The notes under the pieces: generated by a model
The model's database searches: none
Told to the model about the DNA's origin: nothing
The model's input: the letters and a program-made list of their open reading frames with translations, nothing else
Assembly: GCA_003246855.1 (NCBI GenBank)
Contig: QKCP01000164.1
Span: 1 to 42,719, forward strand
Length of the DNA: 42,719 bases
Direction of reading: 5' to 3'
Source: Ilyobacter polytropus
GTDB taxonomy: Bacteria; Fusobacteriota; Fusobacteriia; Fusobacteriales; Fusobacteriaceae
Made by a program: the position numbers and the translations under genes
Part shown: positions 8,599 through 16,279 of the stretch, in pieces
Layout: each line of letters starts with the position of its first letter
Numbering within the stretch: the first letter of the stretch is position 1

Positions 8599-8633
8599 CG
8601 CACATTTTTAAAAACCTAGATAGGAGGATCCAC

Positions 8634-9767
8634 ATGTTGACACTACTTAAAAACTGTAAAGTTTATACTCCAGATTATATCGGAACAAAAGACATCTTAA
8701 TCTCTGGAAAAAAGATAGCGCAAATTTCAGACAGCATAGTGCCTGGAAAAGGCTTGACGTTTGAATTCATAGACATTAACGGGAAGTATCTGGTGCCAGG
8801 TTTTATTGACCAGCACGTCCACTTGGCAGGCGGAGGAGGTGAGGCTGGATTTGGTAGCAGGATACCGGAGCTTAATTTTATGGAACTATTAAAATCAGGC
8901 ATAACTACGGCCGTAGGCCTTCTCGGGAGTGACTCTATCGGGAGAAACTTGGAGAACTTACTGTTCAAAGCAAGAGAATTAGAAGAAAAGGGTATTACGA
9001 CCTTTATACATACAGGGGCATATGAATTCCCAAGTCCAAGCATCACCGGAAGTATAAAGAAAGATATTTGCCTGATAGATAAGGTCATCGGAGTCAAAGT
9101 CGCGCTCTCTGACCACAGGGCTTCGCACATTTCAAGCAGCGAACTAACGAGGCTAGCCAGTGAACTTAGGCAGGGGGGGCTACTTTCAGGTAAAGGTGGA
9201 AGGATGGCTGTGCACGTTGGAAACGGCAAGGAAGGGCTCTCCAAAATTTTTGAAGTGATAAAGGGTTCGGATATACCTGTTAGGCACTTTTTACCAACCC
9301 ACCTCAATAGAAATATGGAAGCCTTCTCTCACGGCATACAGTTCGCTAAATTGGGAGGGTATATCGACTTTACCACAAAAATAGAGGAGTTTCCTGCAAG
9401 CAGAGCTCTCGTAGAAGCTGTCGATTTAGGTGTCCCGCTGGAACAGATAACCTTCAGCTCTGACGGAAACGGCAGCAAGCCATTTTATGATGAGCAGGGC
9501 TTTCTGATTCATATGGCAATCTCGAAATTCGACGACAACCTAAGTCAGTTTAAAAAACTTTTTTTTGATGAAAAACTGAGTTTAGATCAGGCTTTAAAGC
9601 CTCTTACATCTAATCCCGCAAAGGCACTGAATATATATCCAAAAAAAGGCGGAATTATAGAATGGGAGGACGCTGATATGCTGGTTTTGGACGAAAAGTT
9701 GGACATAGAAGCTGTAATTCTCAAAGGTAATTTTATAAAGTTGGATTCTTTAGACCAAATCCAGTAA
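8634..9767 (+). CDS. iadA: Isoaspartyl dipeptidase (beta-aspartyl peptidase)
   Basis: A 377-residue amidohydrolase-superfamily enzyme that cleaves isoaspartyl dipeptides left from damaged protein. The binuclear zinc site is complete and sits at a near-constant 7-residue offset from E. coli IadA: H61 and H63 (DQHVHLAGGGGEAG), bridging carboxylated K155 (GVKVALSDHR), H194 (AVHVG), H223 (PTHLNR) and D277 (SSDGNGS). The GGGGEAG substrate loop is also kept. Start ATG follows TAGGAGG. It stands after a terminator and before the promoter of the thioesterase, so it is probably a single-gene transcript. In an amino-acid-fermenting anaerobe it may also serve nutrition, which is inference. Confidence 0.96.
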   Translation: MLTLLKNCKVYTPDYIGTKDILISGKKIAQISDSIVPGKGLTFEFIDINGKYLVPGFIDQHVHLAGGGGEAGFGSRIPELNFMELLKSGITTAVGLLGSDSIGRNLENLLFKARELEEKGITTFIHTGAYEFPSPSITGSIKKDICLIDKVIGVKVALSDHRASHISSSELTRLASELRQGGLLSGKGGRMAVHVGNGKEGLSKIFEVIKGSDIPVRHFLPTHLNRNMEAFSHGIQFAKLGGYIDFTTKIEEFPASRALVEAVDLGVPLEQITFSSDGNGSKPFYDEQGFLIHMAISKFDDNLSQFKKLFFDEKLSLDQALKPLTSNPAKALNIYPKKGGIIEWEDADMLVLDEKLDIEAVILKGNFIKLDSLDQIQ

Positions 9768-9782
9768 TTAGCTTGATTTACC

Positions 9783-9811
9783 TTGACATTCAAGGGTATA
9801 TATAGTAAAAT
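9783..9811 (+). promoter_or_regulatory. Promoter of the thioesterase gene
   Basis: TTGACA (9783-9788), 17-base spacer, TAAAAT (9806-9811). Confidence 0.7.
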
Positions 9812-9846
9812 CTTTTGGATTGTTAAAATTCCAAAGGAGGTAGGCT

Positions 9847-10224
9847 ATGCTTAAAGAAGGAATAAATTTTAATCTGACAAAAATCGTGAATGAAGACGAA
9901 ACAGCGGCAAAAGTAGCATCTGGAGCTTTAGAAGTTTTTTCTACTCCGTCACTAATCGCGTTTATGGAGAATACGGCGTTTCAGTGTGTTCAAAGATTTC
10001 TAGACGAGGGTGACACAACTGTCGGCATATCTGTTAACATGAAGCACCTGAAGGCAAGTTTAGTAGGGGATACTGTGGAGTGCGAGGCAAAACTTGTTAA
10101 AATAGAGGGGAAAAAATTATTTTTCGATATAACTTCTACTTCAAATGGTGAGATCATAGGTACAGCAGAGCATATAAGATACATCGTTAATCAGGAAAAA
10201 TTCTTAAGCAAACTTAACGGTTAA
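9847..10224 (+). CDS. FlK-like hot-dog thioesterase
   Basis: A 125-residue hot-dog fold protein of the FlK-like acyl-CoA thioesterase family. The catalytic residues of fluoroacetyl-CoA thioesterase FlK (Thr42, Glu50, Gly69, His76) are matched with identical spacing by Thr33, Glu41, Gly60 and His67. The residue in register with FlK Phe36, tied to fluoroacetyl discrimination, is Ala27, so a general short acyl-CoA substrate is more likely. Start ATG follows AAAGGAGG. Single-gene transcript with its own promoter; a weak hairpin with a T run follows. Product class is secure; physiological acyl-CoA is not known. Confidence 0.88.
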   Translation: MLKEGINFNLTKIVNEDETAAKVASGALEVFSTPSLIAFMENTAFQCVQRFLDEGDTTVGISVNMKHLKASLVGDTVECEAKLVKIEGKKLFFDITSTSNGEIIGTAEHIRYIVNQEKFLSKLNG

Positions 10225-10253
10225 GTACCTCCGGGTATTTGACCTTTTTTTTT
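10223..10253 (+). terminator. Weak terminator after the thioesterase gene
   Basis: AAGTACC pairs with GGTATTT (one wobble), a GACC gap, then nine T. The stem is short, so termination is likely partial. Confidence 0.45.
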
Positions 10254-10298
10254 GATGTTAAATATATTTAAATAATTTTTTTAAGGAGGAATATGGTA

Positions 10299-11525
10299 AT
10301 GACCAAGGATTTAAATATTAAAACAAAATATTTGCTTGGGCTACAGCATGTGCTTGCTATGTTTGGTGCTACAGTTCTAGTGCCTTTTTTAACAGGCCTA
10401 AACCCTTCCATAGCACTGCTTTCAGCCGGAATAGGTACCCTTCTTTTTCATTACTGCACAAAAAAGATTGTGCCGGTATTTTTGGGATCTAGTTTTGCAT
10501 TTATTGGTGCTCTTACACTTGTCCTAAAGGATGAGGGCATAGCTTCGGTAAAGGCAGGGGTTATCTGTGCTGGACTAGTCTATATTTTAATGTCTCTTCT
10601 AATCAAAATATTCGGGGTAGACAAGATAAAATCATTTTTCCCGCCTATAGTTACTGGGCCAATCATCATGGTTATCGGGTTAAGACTTAGCCCTGTAGCC
10701 CTCAGCATGATAGGGTATAGCAACAACAAGTTTGATTTAAAGAGCCTATCTATAGCTCTGGTGGTTATAATTTCCATGATACTTATATCTATTTTGGAAA
10801 AATCATTCTTTAAGCTTGTTCCGATATTAATATCCGTGACACTTGGCTACCTTGTTTCCATCCCATTCGGTATGGTAAATTTTACAGCCATAAAATCGGC
10901 AAATTGGATAGGTTTGTCTGCCGATGCACTGCATGACCTTACTGCCATTCCTGATTTTACATTCACTGGGATTCTTGCTATTGCACCGATAGCGCTTGTC
11001 GTTTTCATTGAGCATATTGGGGATATAACAACTAATGGGGCTGTTGTTGGAAAAGATTTCTTCAAAGAGCCTGGAATCCACAGAACCATGCTAGGAGACG
11101 GCATAGCCACCATGACCGCTGGTATTTTGGGAGGTCCTGCTAACACTACTTATGGAGAAAATACCGGTGTACTTGCCGTTACCAAGGTATATGACCCTAG
11201 TATTTTAAGAATTGCTGCTGGTTATGCTATCGCCCTAAGCCTTATAGGAAAATTCGGTGCCATACTTCAAACTATACCTGTACCTGTTATGGGCGGAGTG
11301 TCTATTCTGCTTTTCGGTATGATTGCAAGTGTTGGGGTTAGGACACTCATTGAAGCTGACTTGGACTTTGGGCACTCTAGAAACCTTATAATAGCTTCCC
11401 TTATATTCGTTTTGGGAATAGCCATCGACAACATTGCCATCTGGAAGACAGTTTCTATATCAGGTCTTGCTATAGCAGCCCTTGTAGGAGTTGTACTCAA
11501 CAAAGTCCTGCCACAAAATATATAA
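10299..11525 (+). CDS. uraA: Uracil permease (NCS2 family)
   Basis: A 408-residue membrane transporter of the nucleobase/ascorbate (NCS2) family, most like UraA/PyrP uracil:proton symporters. It starts with GLQHVLAMFGATVLVPFL, and the two ligand-binding glutamates of E. coli UraA (Glu241, Glu290) are matched by Glu238 (FIEHIGD) and Glu287 (NTTYGENTG) with the same 49-residue spacing. About 14 helices are expected. I prefer ATG 10299 (9 bases after GGAGG) to ATG 10293 (3 bases). No PyrR site or riboswitch was seen upstream. Specificity for uracil rather than xanthine is inferred from length and motif. Confidence 0.93.
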   Translation: MTKDLNIKTKYLLGLQHVLAMFGATVLVPFLTGLNPSIALLSAGIGTLLFHYCTKKIVPVFLGSSFAFIGALTLVLKDEGIASVKAGVICAGLVYILMSLLIKIFGVDKIKSFFPPIVTGPIIMVIGLRLSPVALSMIGYSNNKFDLKSLSIALVVIISMILISILEKSFFKLVPILISVTLGYLVSIPFGMVNFTAIKSANWIGLSADALHDLTAIPDFTFTGILAIAPIALVVFIEHIGDITTNGAVVGKDFFKEPGIHRTMLGDGIATMTAGILGGPANTTYGENTGVLAVTKVYDPSILRIAAGYAIALSLIGKFGAILQTIPVPVMGGVSILLFGMIASVGVRTLIEADLDFGHSRNLIIASLIFVLGIAIDNIAIWKTVSISGLAIAALVGVVLNKVLPQNI

Positions 11526-11531
11526 AAATAC

Positions 11532-11555
11532 AAAAAACCCTTCTGGGTTTTTTAT
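11532..11555 (+). terminator. Terminator of uraA
   Basis: AAAAAACCC / GGGTTTTTT, four-base loop TTCT, stem 9 bp ending in T. Confidence 0.85.
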
Positions 11556-11584
11556 TTTACAAAAGTAACAAAATATCTTATAAT
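11556..11584 (+). promoter_or_regulatory. Promoter of the SDR-phosphatase operon
   Basis: TTTACA (11556-11561), 17-base spacer, TATAAT (11579-11584), 29 bases before the start. Confidence 0.72.
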
Positions 11585-11612
11585 TTTAGTAACTATAAGG
11601 GGGGGTGTCGCT

Positions 11613-12347
11613 ATGAAGTATTATATTATTACAGGGGCTTCCAAAGGGCTTGGAAAAAGTTTTTTGGAACTATTAAACCATAAAAACGAAAAAATAGTCG
11701 CCATATCTAGGTCTTTCGACAATGCACTTTTAAATGACAACGTAAGATGGGTCCCGATAGATTTAAGTAATATAGATGAACTTCTTGGTAAATTAGACAT
11801 CATCTTCTCGGACATAAAAACAGATGAAATTGAAAGCATAACCCTTATTAATAATGCTGCTGGTGTTGGAAAACCAGGGGATATAAGCATTTCTAGCCCA
11901 CAGGATATACAAAAAGTGATAAACCTAAACTTTACATCTGCCAGCATCCTAATAGGCGAATTTTTAAAAAGGTACAATGATTTTCCGTTCAAAAAAAACA
12001 TAATCAATATAAGCTCCGGTGCTGCTTCAAGAATCATTTCAGGCCTTTCACTTTACTGTTCAACAAAGGCAAGTCTAAATATGCTTACAAAGGTCGTGGC
12101 TGAAGAGCAGAGAACTAAAAAATATCCTGCCAAGATTTTCGCTATCTCTCCTGGCATGATAGAAACCGATATGCAAAAAAAACTTAGAGACACAAACGAG
12201 GCTTCATTCAGAAATAAAAAAATTTTTTTAGAGGCTAAAAAAGACGGCATAGTTAGATCACCTATAGAGGCCGCAAAGTTGATACTTAGTTGTTTGGATA
12301 ACGCAATAGAGATTGGTGAAATTGTGCATATTAATGATTTGCTATAA
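11613..12347 (+). CDS. Short-chain dehydrogenase/reductase
   Basis: A 244-residue classical SDR. The NAD(P)-binding TGASKGLG (7-14), NNAAG (80-84), catalytic Ser near 134-135 and YCSTK (Tyr148, Lys152) are all present, as is SPGMIETDM after the active site. It resembles the sepiapterin-reductase / YueD-type subgroup, which reduces carbonyl compounds with NADPH, but the substrate cannot be read from sequence. It starts after GGGGGTG and ends 9 bases before an inositol-monophosphatase-family gene, so the two are co-transcribed. Confidence 0.9.
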   Translation: MKYYIITGASKGLGKSFLELLNHKNEKIVAISRSFDNALLNDNVRWVPIDLSNIDELLGKLDIIFSDIKTDEIESITLINNAAGVGKPGDISISSPQDIQKVINLNFTSASILIGEFLKRYNDFPFKKNIINISSGAASRIISGLSLYCSTKASLNMLTKVVAEEQRTKKYPAKIFAISPGMIETDMQKKLRDTNEASFRNKKIFLEAKKDGIVRSPIEAAKLILSCLDNAIEIGEIVHINDLL

Positions 12348-12356
12348 GGAGGATTT

Positions 12357-13139
12357 ATGATAAATTTAAATGAAGTTTTAAGCGAGGTTAAAAGCTGGGT
12401 TTTAGAAGTAGGTAAGCTTCAGAAAGATAATTTTAGGAGAATTGATTTAGCTATAGATACCAAATCAACGATAACAGATCTGGTAACAGAGATTGATAAA
12501 AAATCGGAAGAATTTATTATTGAAAAAATAAAGGCTTTATACCCTGACCACGCTATCTTGGCTGAGGAAACCGGGAAGCAGGACAAAGACTCTGATTATC
12601 TTTGGGTAATAGATCCTCTTGACGGTACCAACAACTATGCTCAGGGGATACCCATATTTGTAATCTCAATCGCCCTCCAATATAAAGGGGACTCTGTCCT
12701 AGGAGTGATATATGCTCCTTATTTGAACGAACTTTTTTATGCCGTAAAAGGTCAAGGGGCCTACTTCAATAACAAAAAACTCAAAATAAGCGATAAAACA
12801 GATTTAAACCAGTGTATTCTAGCTACTGGATTTCCATATGATAAAAACATTTCTGAGTTCAACAATACCAAATATGTTTCGAATATACTTCCAGAGCTTA
12901 GGGGGCTTAGGAGAATGGGAGCAGCAGCCTTTGATCTAGCTTATGTTGCAGCATCTCTGCTCGATGGTTATTGGGAGATGAATTTGAACCTTTGGGACGT
13001 TGCTGCTGGCATGCTTTTAGTGGAGGAAGCTGGTGGAAAAATAATTCATTTCAGGAACGACAGAAAAATATCCATCATTGCAGCAAATAACATAATATCT
13101 GATAAAATTCAAAATATCATTATAACTTGTGATAAATAA
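12357..13139 (+). CDS. suhB: Inositol monophosphatase family protein
   Basis: A 260-residue Mg2+-dependent phosphatase. Metal-site motifs are intact: LAEETG (Glu70/Glu71), WVIDPLDGTNNYAQG (Asp86, Asp89, with the signature DGTxNY) and LWDVAAGMLLVEEAGG near 213. It would hydrolyse inositol-1-phosphate or related sugar or nucleotide phosphates (CysQ-like use is also possible). The symbol suhB is by family similarity only. Start follows AAGGAGG, 9 bases after the SDR. Confidence 0.9.
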   Translation: MINLNEVLSEVKSWVLEVGKLQKDNFRRIDLAIDTKSTITDLVTEIDKKSEEFIIEKIKALYPDHAILAEETGKQDKDSDYLWVIDPLDGTNNYAQGIPIFVISIALQYKGDSVLGVIYAPYLNELFYAVKGQGAYFNNKKLKISDKTDLNQCILATGFPYDKNISEFNNTKYVSNILPELRGLRRMGAAAFDLAYVAASLLDGYWEMNLNLWDVAAGMLLVEEAGGKIIHFRNDRKISIIAANNIISDKIQNIIITCDK

Positions 13140-13170
13140 TTAGGACTGGCAGTTGCCAGTCCTAATCTTA
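13140..13170. terminator. Convergent terminator between suhB and the metal ATPase gene
   Basis: An 11-bp stem (TTAGGACTGGC / GCCAGTCCTAA) around a four-base loop lies just after the suhB stop, and a few bases beyond the ATPase gene's stop on the other strand. T-tracts are short on both sides, so it may act in both directions. Confidence 0.65.
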
Positions 13171-15723
13171 TTTCATATTTAAAACCCTCATTGAATTTAA
13201 TACAGCTAAAAACGCCACCCCTACATCTGCAAATATAGCCTCCCACATATTTGCAAAACCGGCTGCCCCCAAAGAAAGCACCAAAAGTTTTATCCCCAGT
13301 GCAAATACTATATTTTGAATAACTATCTTTCTGGTCTTTTCAGCTATTCTAAACGCACTCTCAAGTTTGGAGAGTTCATCCGTCATAAATACTATGTCGG
13401 CAGCTTCTATGGCAGCATCAGAGCCGAGAGCTCCCATGGCTACCCCTATGTCAGCCCTTGCAAGTACAGGGGCATCATTTATGCCATCACCTACAAATAT
13501 TATCCCCTCTCTGCGCTCACCCTTTATCTTCTCAAAGTAGCTCACCTTTTCGTGCGGCAAGAGGCTTGAGTATATCTTGTCTATTCCCAGATATCCCCCT
13601 ATGCTGCTGGCAACCTTTTCATTGTCGCCCGTAAGCATATAAGACTTTATACCACGTTTTTTCAAAGCTTCTATAGTTGATTTAGAATCCTCTTTTACCT
13701 CGTCTGATATGACGATATAGCCTATGAAAGTTTTGTCGCTAGCTATATATACCACTGTACCGAGCTCATCAAGAACCTCATAAGGGACAGCATGACTTTC
13801 CATCAGCTTATGGCTGCCAGCCAGAATTTCCTTACCCTCAAAACTAGCCCTGATTCCATACCCCTCTATTTCCTCATAATTTTCCACTTTCGACATATCT
13901 ACCGTGCTATCATAGTAGTCTACAATAGATTTAGCAACGGGATGATTAGAAAGTTTTTCTACATGAACCCCTATACGCAATACTTCAGCTTCAGAATATC
14001 CATTTTTTGCCACAACCTTGGCTACTTTAAAAATACCCTTTGTAAGCGTGCCGGTTTTATCAAAAACCACCCTTTTCACACCGTTTAACGCTTCTAGATA
14101 ATTGCTGCCTTTTATGAGTATACCGTGATGCGAAGCACTCCCTATACCACCGAAAAAAGCCAGTGGTATAGAGATTACCAAGGCACACGGACAAGAAATT
14201 ACCAAGAATATTAACGCTCTATAAAACCATTCGGAAAAGCTGGCCCCGCTTATTAAAACAGGCGGTAAAACAGCAAGCATTATAGCCAAAGCTACTACTA
14301 CAGGAGTGTAGTACTTTGCAAATTTACTTATGAATTTTTCGGTCTTGGCCTTTTTTGTCCCTGCATTCTCCACAAGATCCAGTATCTTTGCTATAGTAGA
14401 ATCGTAAAAGGGTTTTGTGACCTTTATTTCTAACAGGCCACTTTTATTTATAGATCCACTAAGTACCTCACTTCCGGCCTCCACGTCAACCAGCATCGAT
14501 TCACCGGTCAAGGCTGAAGTGTCAAGCGAACTGTAACCGCTTAGGATAAACCCATCAAGAGGTACCTTCTCACCAGGTTTTACATAGATACTCTGTCCAA
14601 CAGAAATCTCTTCAGGGTAAACCTTTATAAGTTCCCCTTCGACTTTTATATTTGCCGAATCAGGCTTTATGTCCATGAGCTTTTCTATAGATCTTCTAGA
14701 AGATGAAAGTGCCCTTTCCTGGAAATACTCCCCTACCTTGTAAAAAAGCATTACAGCAACCGCTTCAGGATACTCACCTATAATAAAGGCCCCAAACGTA
14801 GCTATAGTCATAAGGAAGTTTTCGTCGAATAAATTGCTACCCTTTCTAAATGCCTTTGCTACTATATCCCCGCCTATCAGCAGGTAAGCTATTAAAAACA
14901 TTGGCGTACTAAGGTAAGTTTTATCTTTTAAAATAAGTGCAGATACAAATATTATCACACCTGAAATTGCCATAGTCAGCTCTTTTTTAGAAAACTCCTC
15001 AGCATATGTCAGTTCTTTTTCAATCTTGTGCCCGTCCTTTATGCTGGCTATAACCCCAGGCTCCATCTGGTCAACTATACCCTGTATTTTTTTAATGAAC
15101 TCTTCTTGATCTACCCATTTTTCTATCTCCAGGCTGAATAAACCGTTTGAAAAATTATACGCCCCCTTGTAGACCTCATTTAAATTTTTCACCTTTTCCT
15201 CTATTTTAGCAGCACAGTTTGCACAGTTCAAACCCTCCAACTTCACGTTAAGCTTTTTATATCTAAGGCTCAACTCCTCAACCTCTACCTCAGGCTCAAC
15301 TGATTTTACTATAGCTTTTATCTCGTCCAACACTTCTTTTTTCCTACTCTTCTGGACTTTAAAGTTAAGTTTTTTGCTTATGAAACTAAACCTGAAATCT
15401 TTAACCAGATCTCTTTCTAAAATTTTTTCCTCAATCTTATTTGCACAGTGGGCACACCCTAAATTTTCTAGGTATAGCTCAACCTCCATCCAGCTGTCCT
15501 CATCCAAATCCTCTATTTCAACAACGGATTCTATATTCTTTATAAGCTTTTTTACTCTTTGGACTGTCTCTTCATTTCCTTTAGATGACAGCTTTAAACT
15601 AAGCTTTTTGCTTATAAAATTAAGCTTGTGTTCTTCTACATCATGTAGATGCCCAATGGCCTCATCTATCTTATTTGAGCAGTGGGCGCAATTTAAATTT
15701 TTAAGATAAAAATTCTTTTCCAT
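13168..15723 (-). CDS. zntA: Zn/Cd/Pb-exporting P-type ATPase
   Basis: An 851-residue P1B-type ATPase exporting divalent heavy metals. Three N-terminal heavy-metal-associated domains with CAHC (12-15), CAHC (90-93) and CANC (167-170), then membrane helices, TGES (406-409), the transport motif CPC (511-513), phosphorylated Asp555 in DKTGTLT, HP (594-595) and GDGINDAP (745-752). Asp832 in the last helix, in place of copper-type residues, fits Zn/Cd/Pb specificity. Domains 1 and 2 share FISKKL and overall pattern, suggesting duplication. I use ATG 15723 with AAGGAGG upstream; the upstream extension in frame covers the promoter/operator. A cadC-type repressor gene lies just upstream on the same strand. 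Confidence 0.95.
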   Translation of the reverse strand: MEKNFYLKNLNCAHCSNKIDEAIGHLHDVEEHKLNFISKKLSLKLSSKGNEETVQRVKKLIKNIESVVEIEDLDEDSWMEVELYLENLGCAHCANKIEEKILERDLVKDFRFSFISKKLNFKVQKSRKKEVLDEIKAIVKSVEPEVEVEELSLRYKKLNVKLEGLNCANCAAKIEEKVKNLNEVYKGAYNFSNGLFSLEIEKWVDQEEFIKKIQGIVDQMEPGVIASIKDGHKIEKELTYAEEFSKKELTMAISGVIIFVSALILKDKTYLSTPMFLIAYLLIGGDIVAKAFRKGSNLFDENFLMTIATFGAFIIGEYPEAVAVMLFYKVGEYFQERALSSSRRSIEKLMDIKPDSANIKVEGELIKVYPEEISVGQSIYVKPGEKVPLDGFILSGYSSLDTSALTGESMLVDVEAGSEVLSGSINKSGLLEIKVTKPFYDSTIAKILDLVENAGTKKAKTEKFISKFAKYYTPVVVALAIMLAVLPPVLISGASFSEWFYRALIFLVISCPCALVISIPLAFFGGIGSASHHGILIKGSNYLEALNGVKRVVFDKTGTLTKGIFKVAKVVAKNGYSEAEVLRIGVHVEKLSNHPVAKSIVDYYDSTVDMSKVENYEEIEGYGIRASFEGKEILAGSHKLMESHAVPYEVLDELGTVVYIASDKTFIGYIVISDEVKEDSKSTIEALKKRGIKSYMLTGDNEKVASSIGGYLGIDKIYSSLLPHEKVSYFEKIKGERREGIIFVGDGINDAPVLARADIGVAMGALGSDAAIEAADIVFMTDELSKLESAFRIAEKTRKIVIQNIVFALGIKLLVLSLGAAGFANMWEAIFADVGVAFLAVLNSMRVLNMK

Positions 15724-15738
15724 AAAATCCTCCTTTTC

Positions 15739-15758
15739 ATATGAAGAGTTGTTCATAT
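15739..15758. promoter_or_regulatory. Candidate ArsR-family operator of zntA
   Basis: Perfect inverted repeat ATATGAA - 6 bases - TTCATAT, followed by another TCATATAT. It lies just downstream of the -10 of the zntA promoter, where a SmtB/CadC-type repressor would block transcription. Confidence 0.55.
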
Positions 15759-15763
15759 ATTCA

Positions 15764-15792
15764 TATATAACATTTTTTATTCTTAAAGTCAA
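15764..15792 (-). promoter_or_regulatory. Promoter of zntA
   Basis: Minus-strand TTGACT (15792-15787), 17-base spacer, TATATA (15769-15764). The spacer resembles that of the cadC promoter, ending in AAAAAATG before the -10. Confidence 0.72.
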
Positions 15793-15819
15793 GATTTCTA
15801 GGCAAATACTTTTTAAAAT

Positions 15820-15847
15820 AATAATAGAGGGCTGACCCTCTATTATT
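15820..15847 (-). terminator. Terminator of the repressor gene
   Basis: A 12-bp perfect stem (AATAATAGAGGG / CCCTCTATTATT) with four-base loop begins at the stop codon of the repressor gene; the minus strand continues TTTT. It separates the repressor from zntA transcription. Confidence 0.75.
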
Positions 15848-16218
15848 TAACCGCCATGCTTATGATGTTCTATACCCTGAGCCAAAATATTTTTTACATG
15901 CTCATCATCTAGGCTATAGTAGACGACCTTCCCTTCCTTTCTGTTCTTTACCACCCTATACTGTCTAAGCACCCTAAGCTGGTGGGATATCGACGAATGA
16001 GACATATTAAGCACATGTGCTATGTCACATACGCACATTTCCTCCTGAAGGAGCATAGAAACTATCCTAAGTCTGGTTTTATCTGAAAATATTTTGAAAA
16101 ATCTAGATACATCCTCCAAAAGTTCCTCGTCATACATACTTTCTTTTACACGCTCAACTATGTCTTCATGTATAATATTACAGCTACATATATCCTCTGT
16201 TTTACCGTCTTTCCCCAC
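15847..16218 (-). CDS. cadC: ArsR/SmtB-family metal-sensing repressor
   Basis: A 123-residue winged-helix repressor of the CadC type. CSC near the N-terminus (Cys11, Cys13) and CVC at the start of the recognition region (Cys62, Cys64 in MCVCDIAHVLNMSHSSIS) match the cysteine metal site of CadC; a C-terminal DDEH...HHKH could form the second, zinc-type site. The DNA-binding helix is SHSSISHQLRVLRQ. It would repress itself and zntA until Zn/Cd/Pb binds. I place the start at GTG 16218, since GAGGTGAT ends 4 bases before it; GTG 16227 lies within that site. Immediately upstream of zntA on the same strand. Confidence 0.9.
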   Translation of the reverse strand: MGKDGKTEDICSCNIIHEDIVERVKESMYDEELLEDVSRFFKIFSDKTRLRIVSMLLQEEMCVCDIAHVLNMSHSSISHQLRVLRQYRVVKNRKEGKVVYYSLDDEHVKNILAQGIEHHKHGG

Positions 16219-16240
16219 TAATATCACCTCTCATATAGTT

Positions 16241-16269
16241 TATATAGCATTTTTTAATTCTTTTTTCAA
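16241..16269 (-). promoter_or_regulatory. Promoter of the repressor gene
   Basis: Minus-strand TTGAAA (16269-16264), 17-base spacer, TATATA (16246-16241). Followed by CTATATAAACTATATG, a short dyad that could be an operator. The layout copies the zntA promoter. Confidence 0.68.
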
Positions 16270-16279
16270 GTTTTCCAAT

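Noticed and set aside
8675-9307. 210-codon frame on the minus strand
   Set aside because: Antisense shadow of iadA, whose active-site residues are all conserved on the plus strand.
10225-10298. Pyrimidine-responsive attenuator before uraA
   Set aside because: No PyrR-binding hairpin pair or alternative fold is visible; only a weak terminator of the previous gene.
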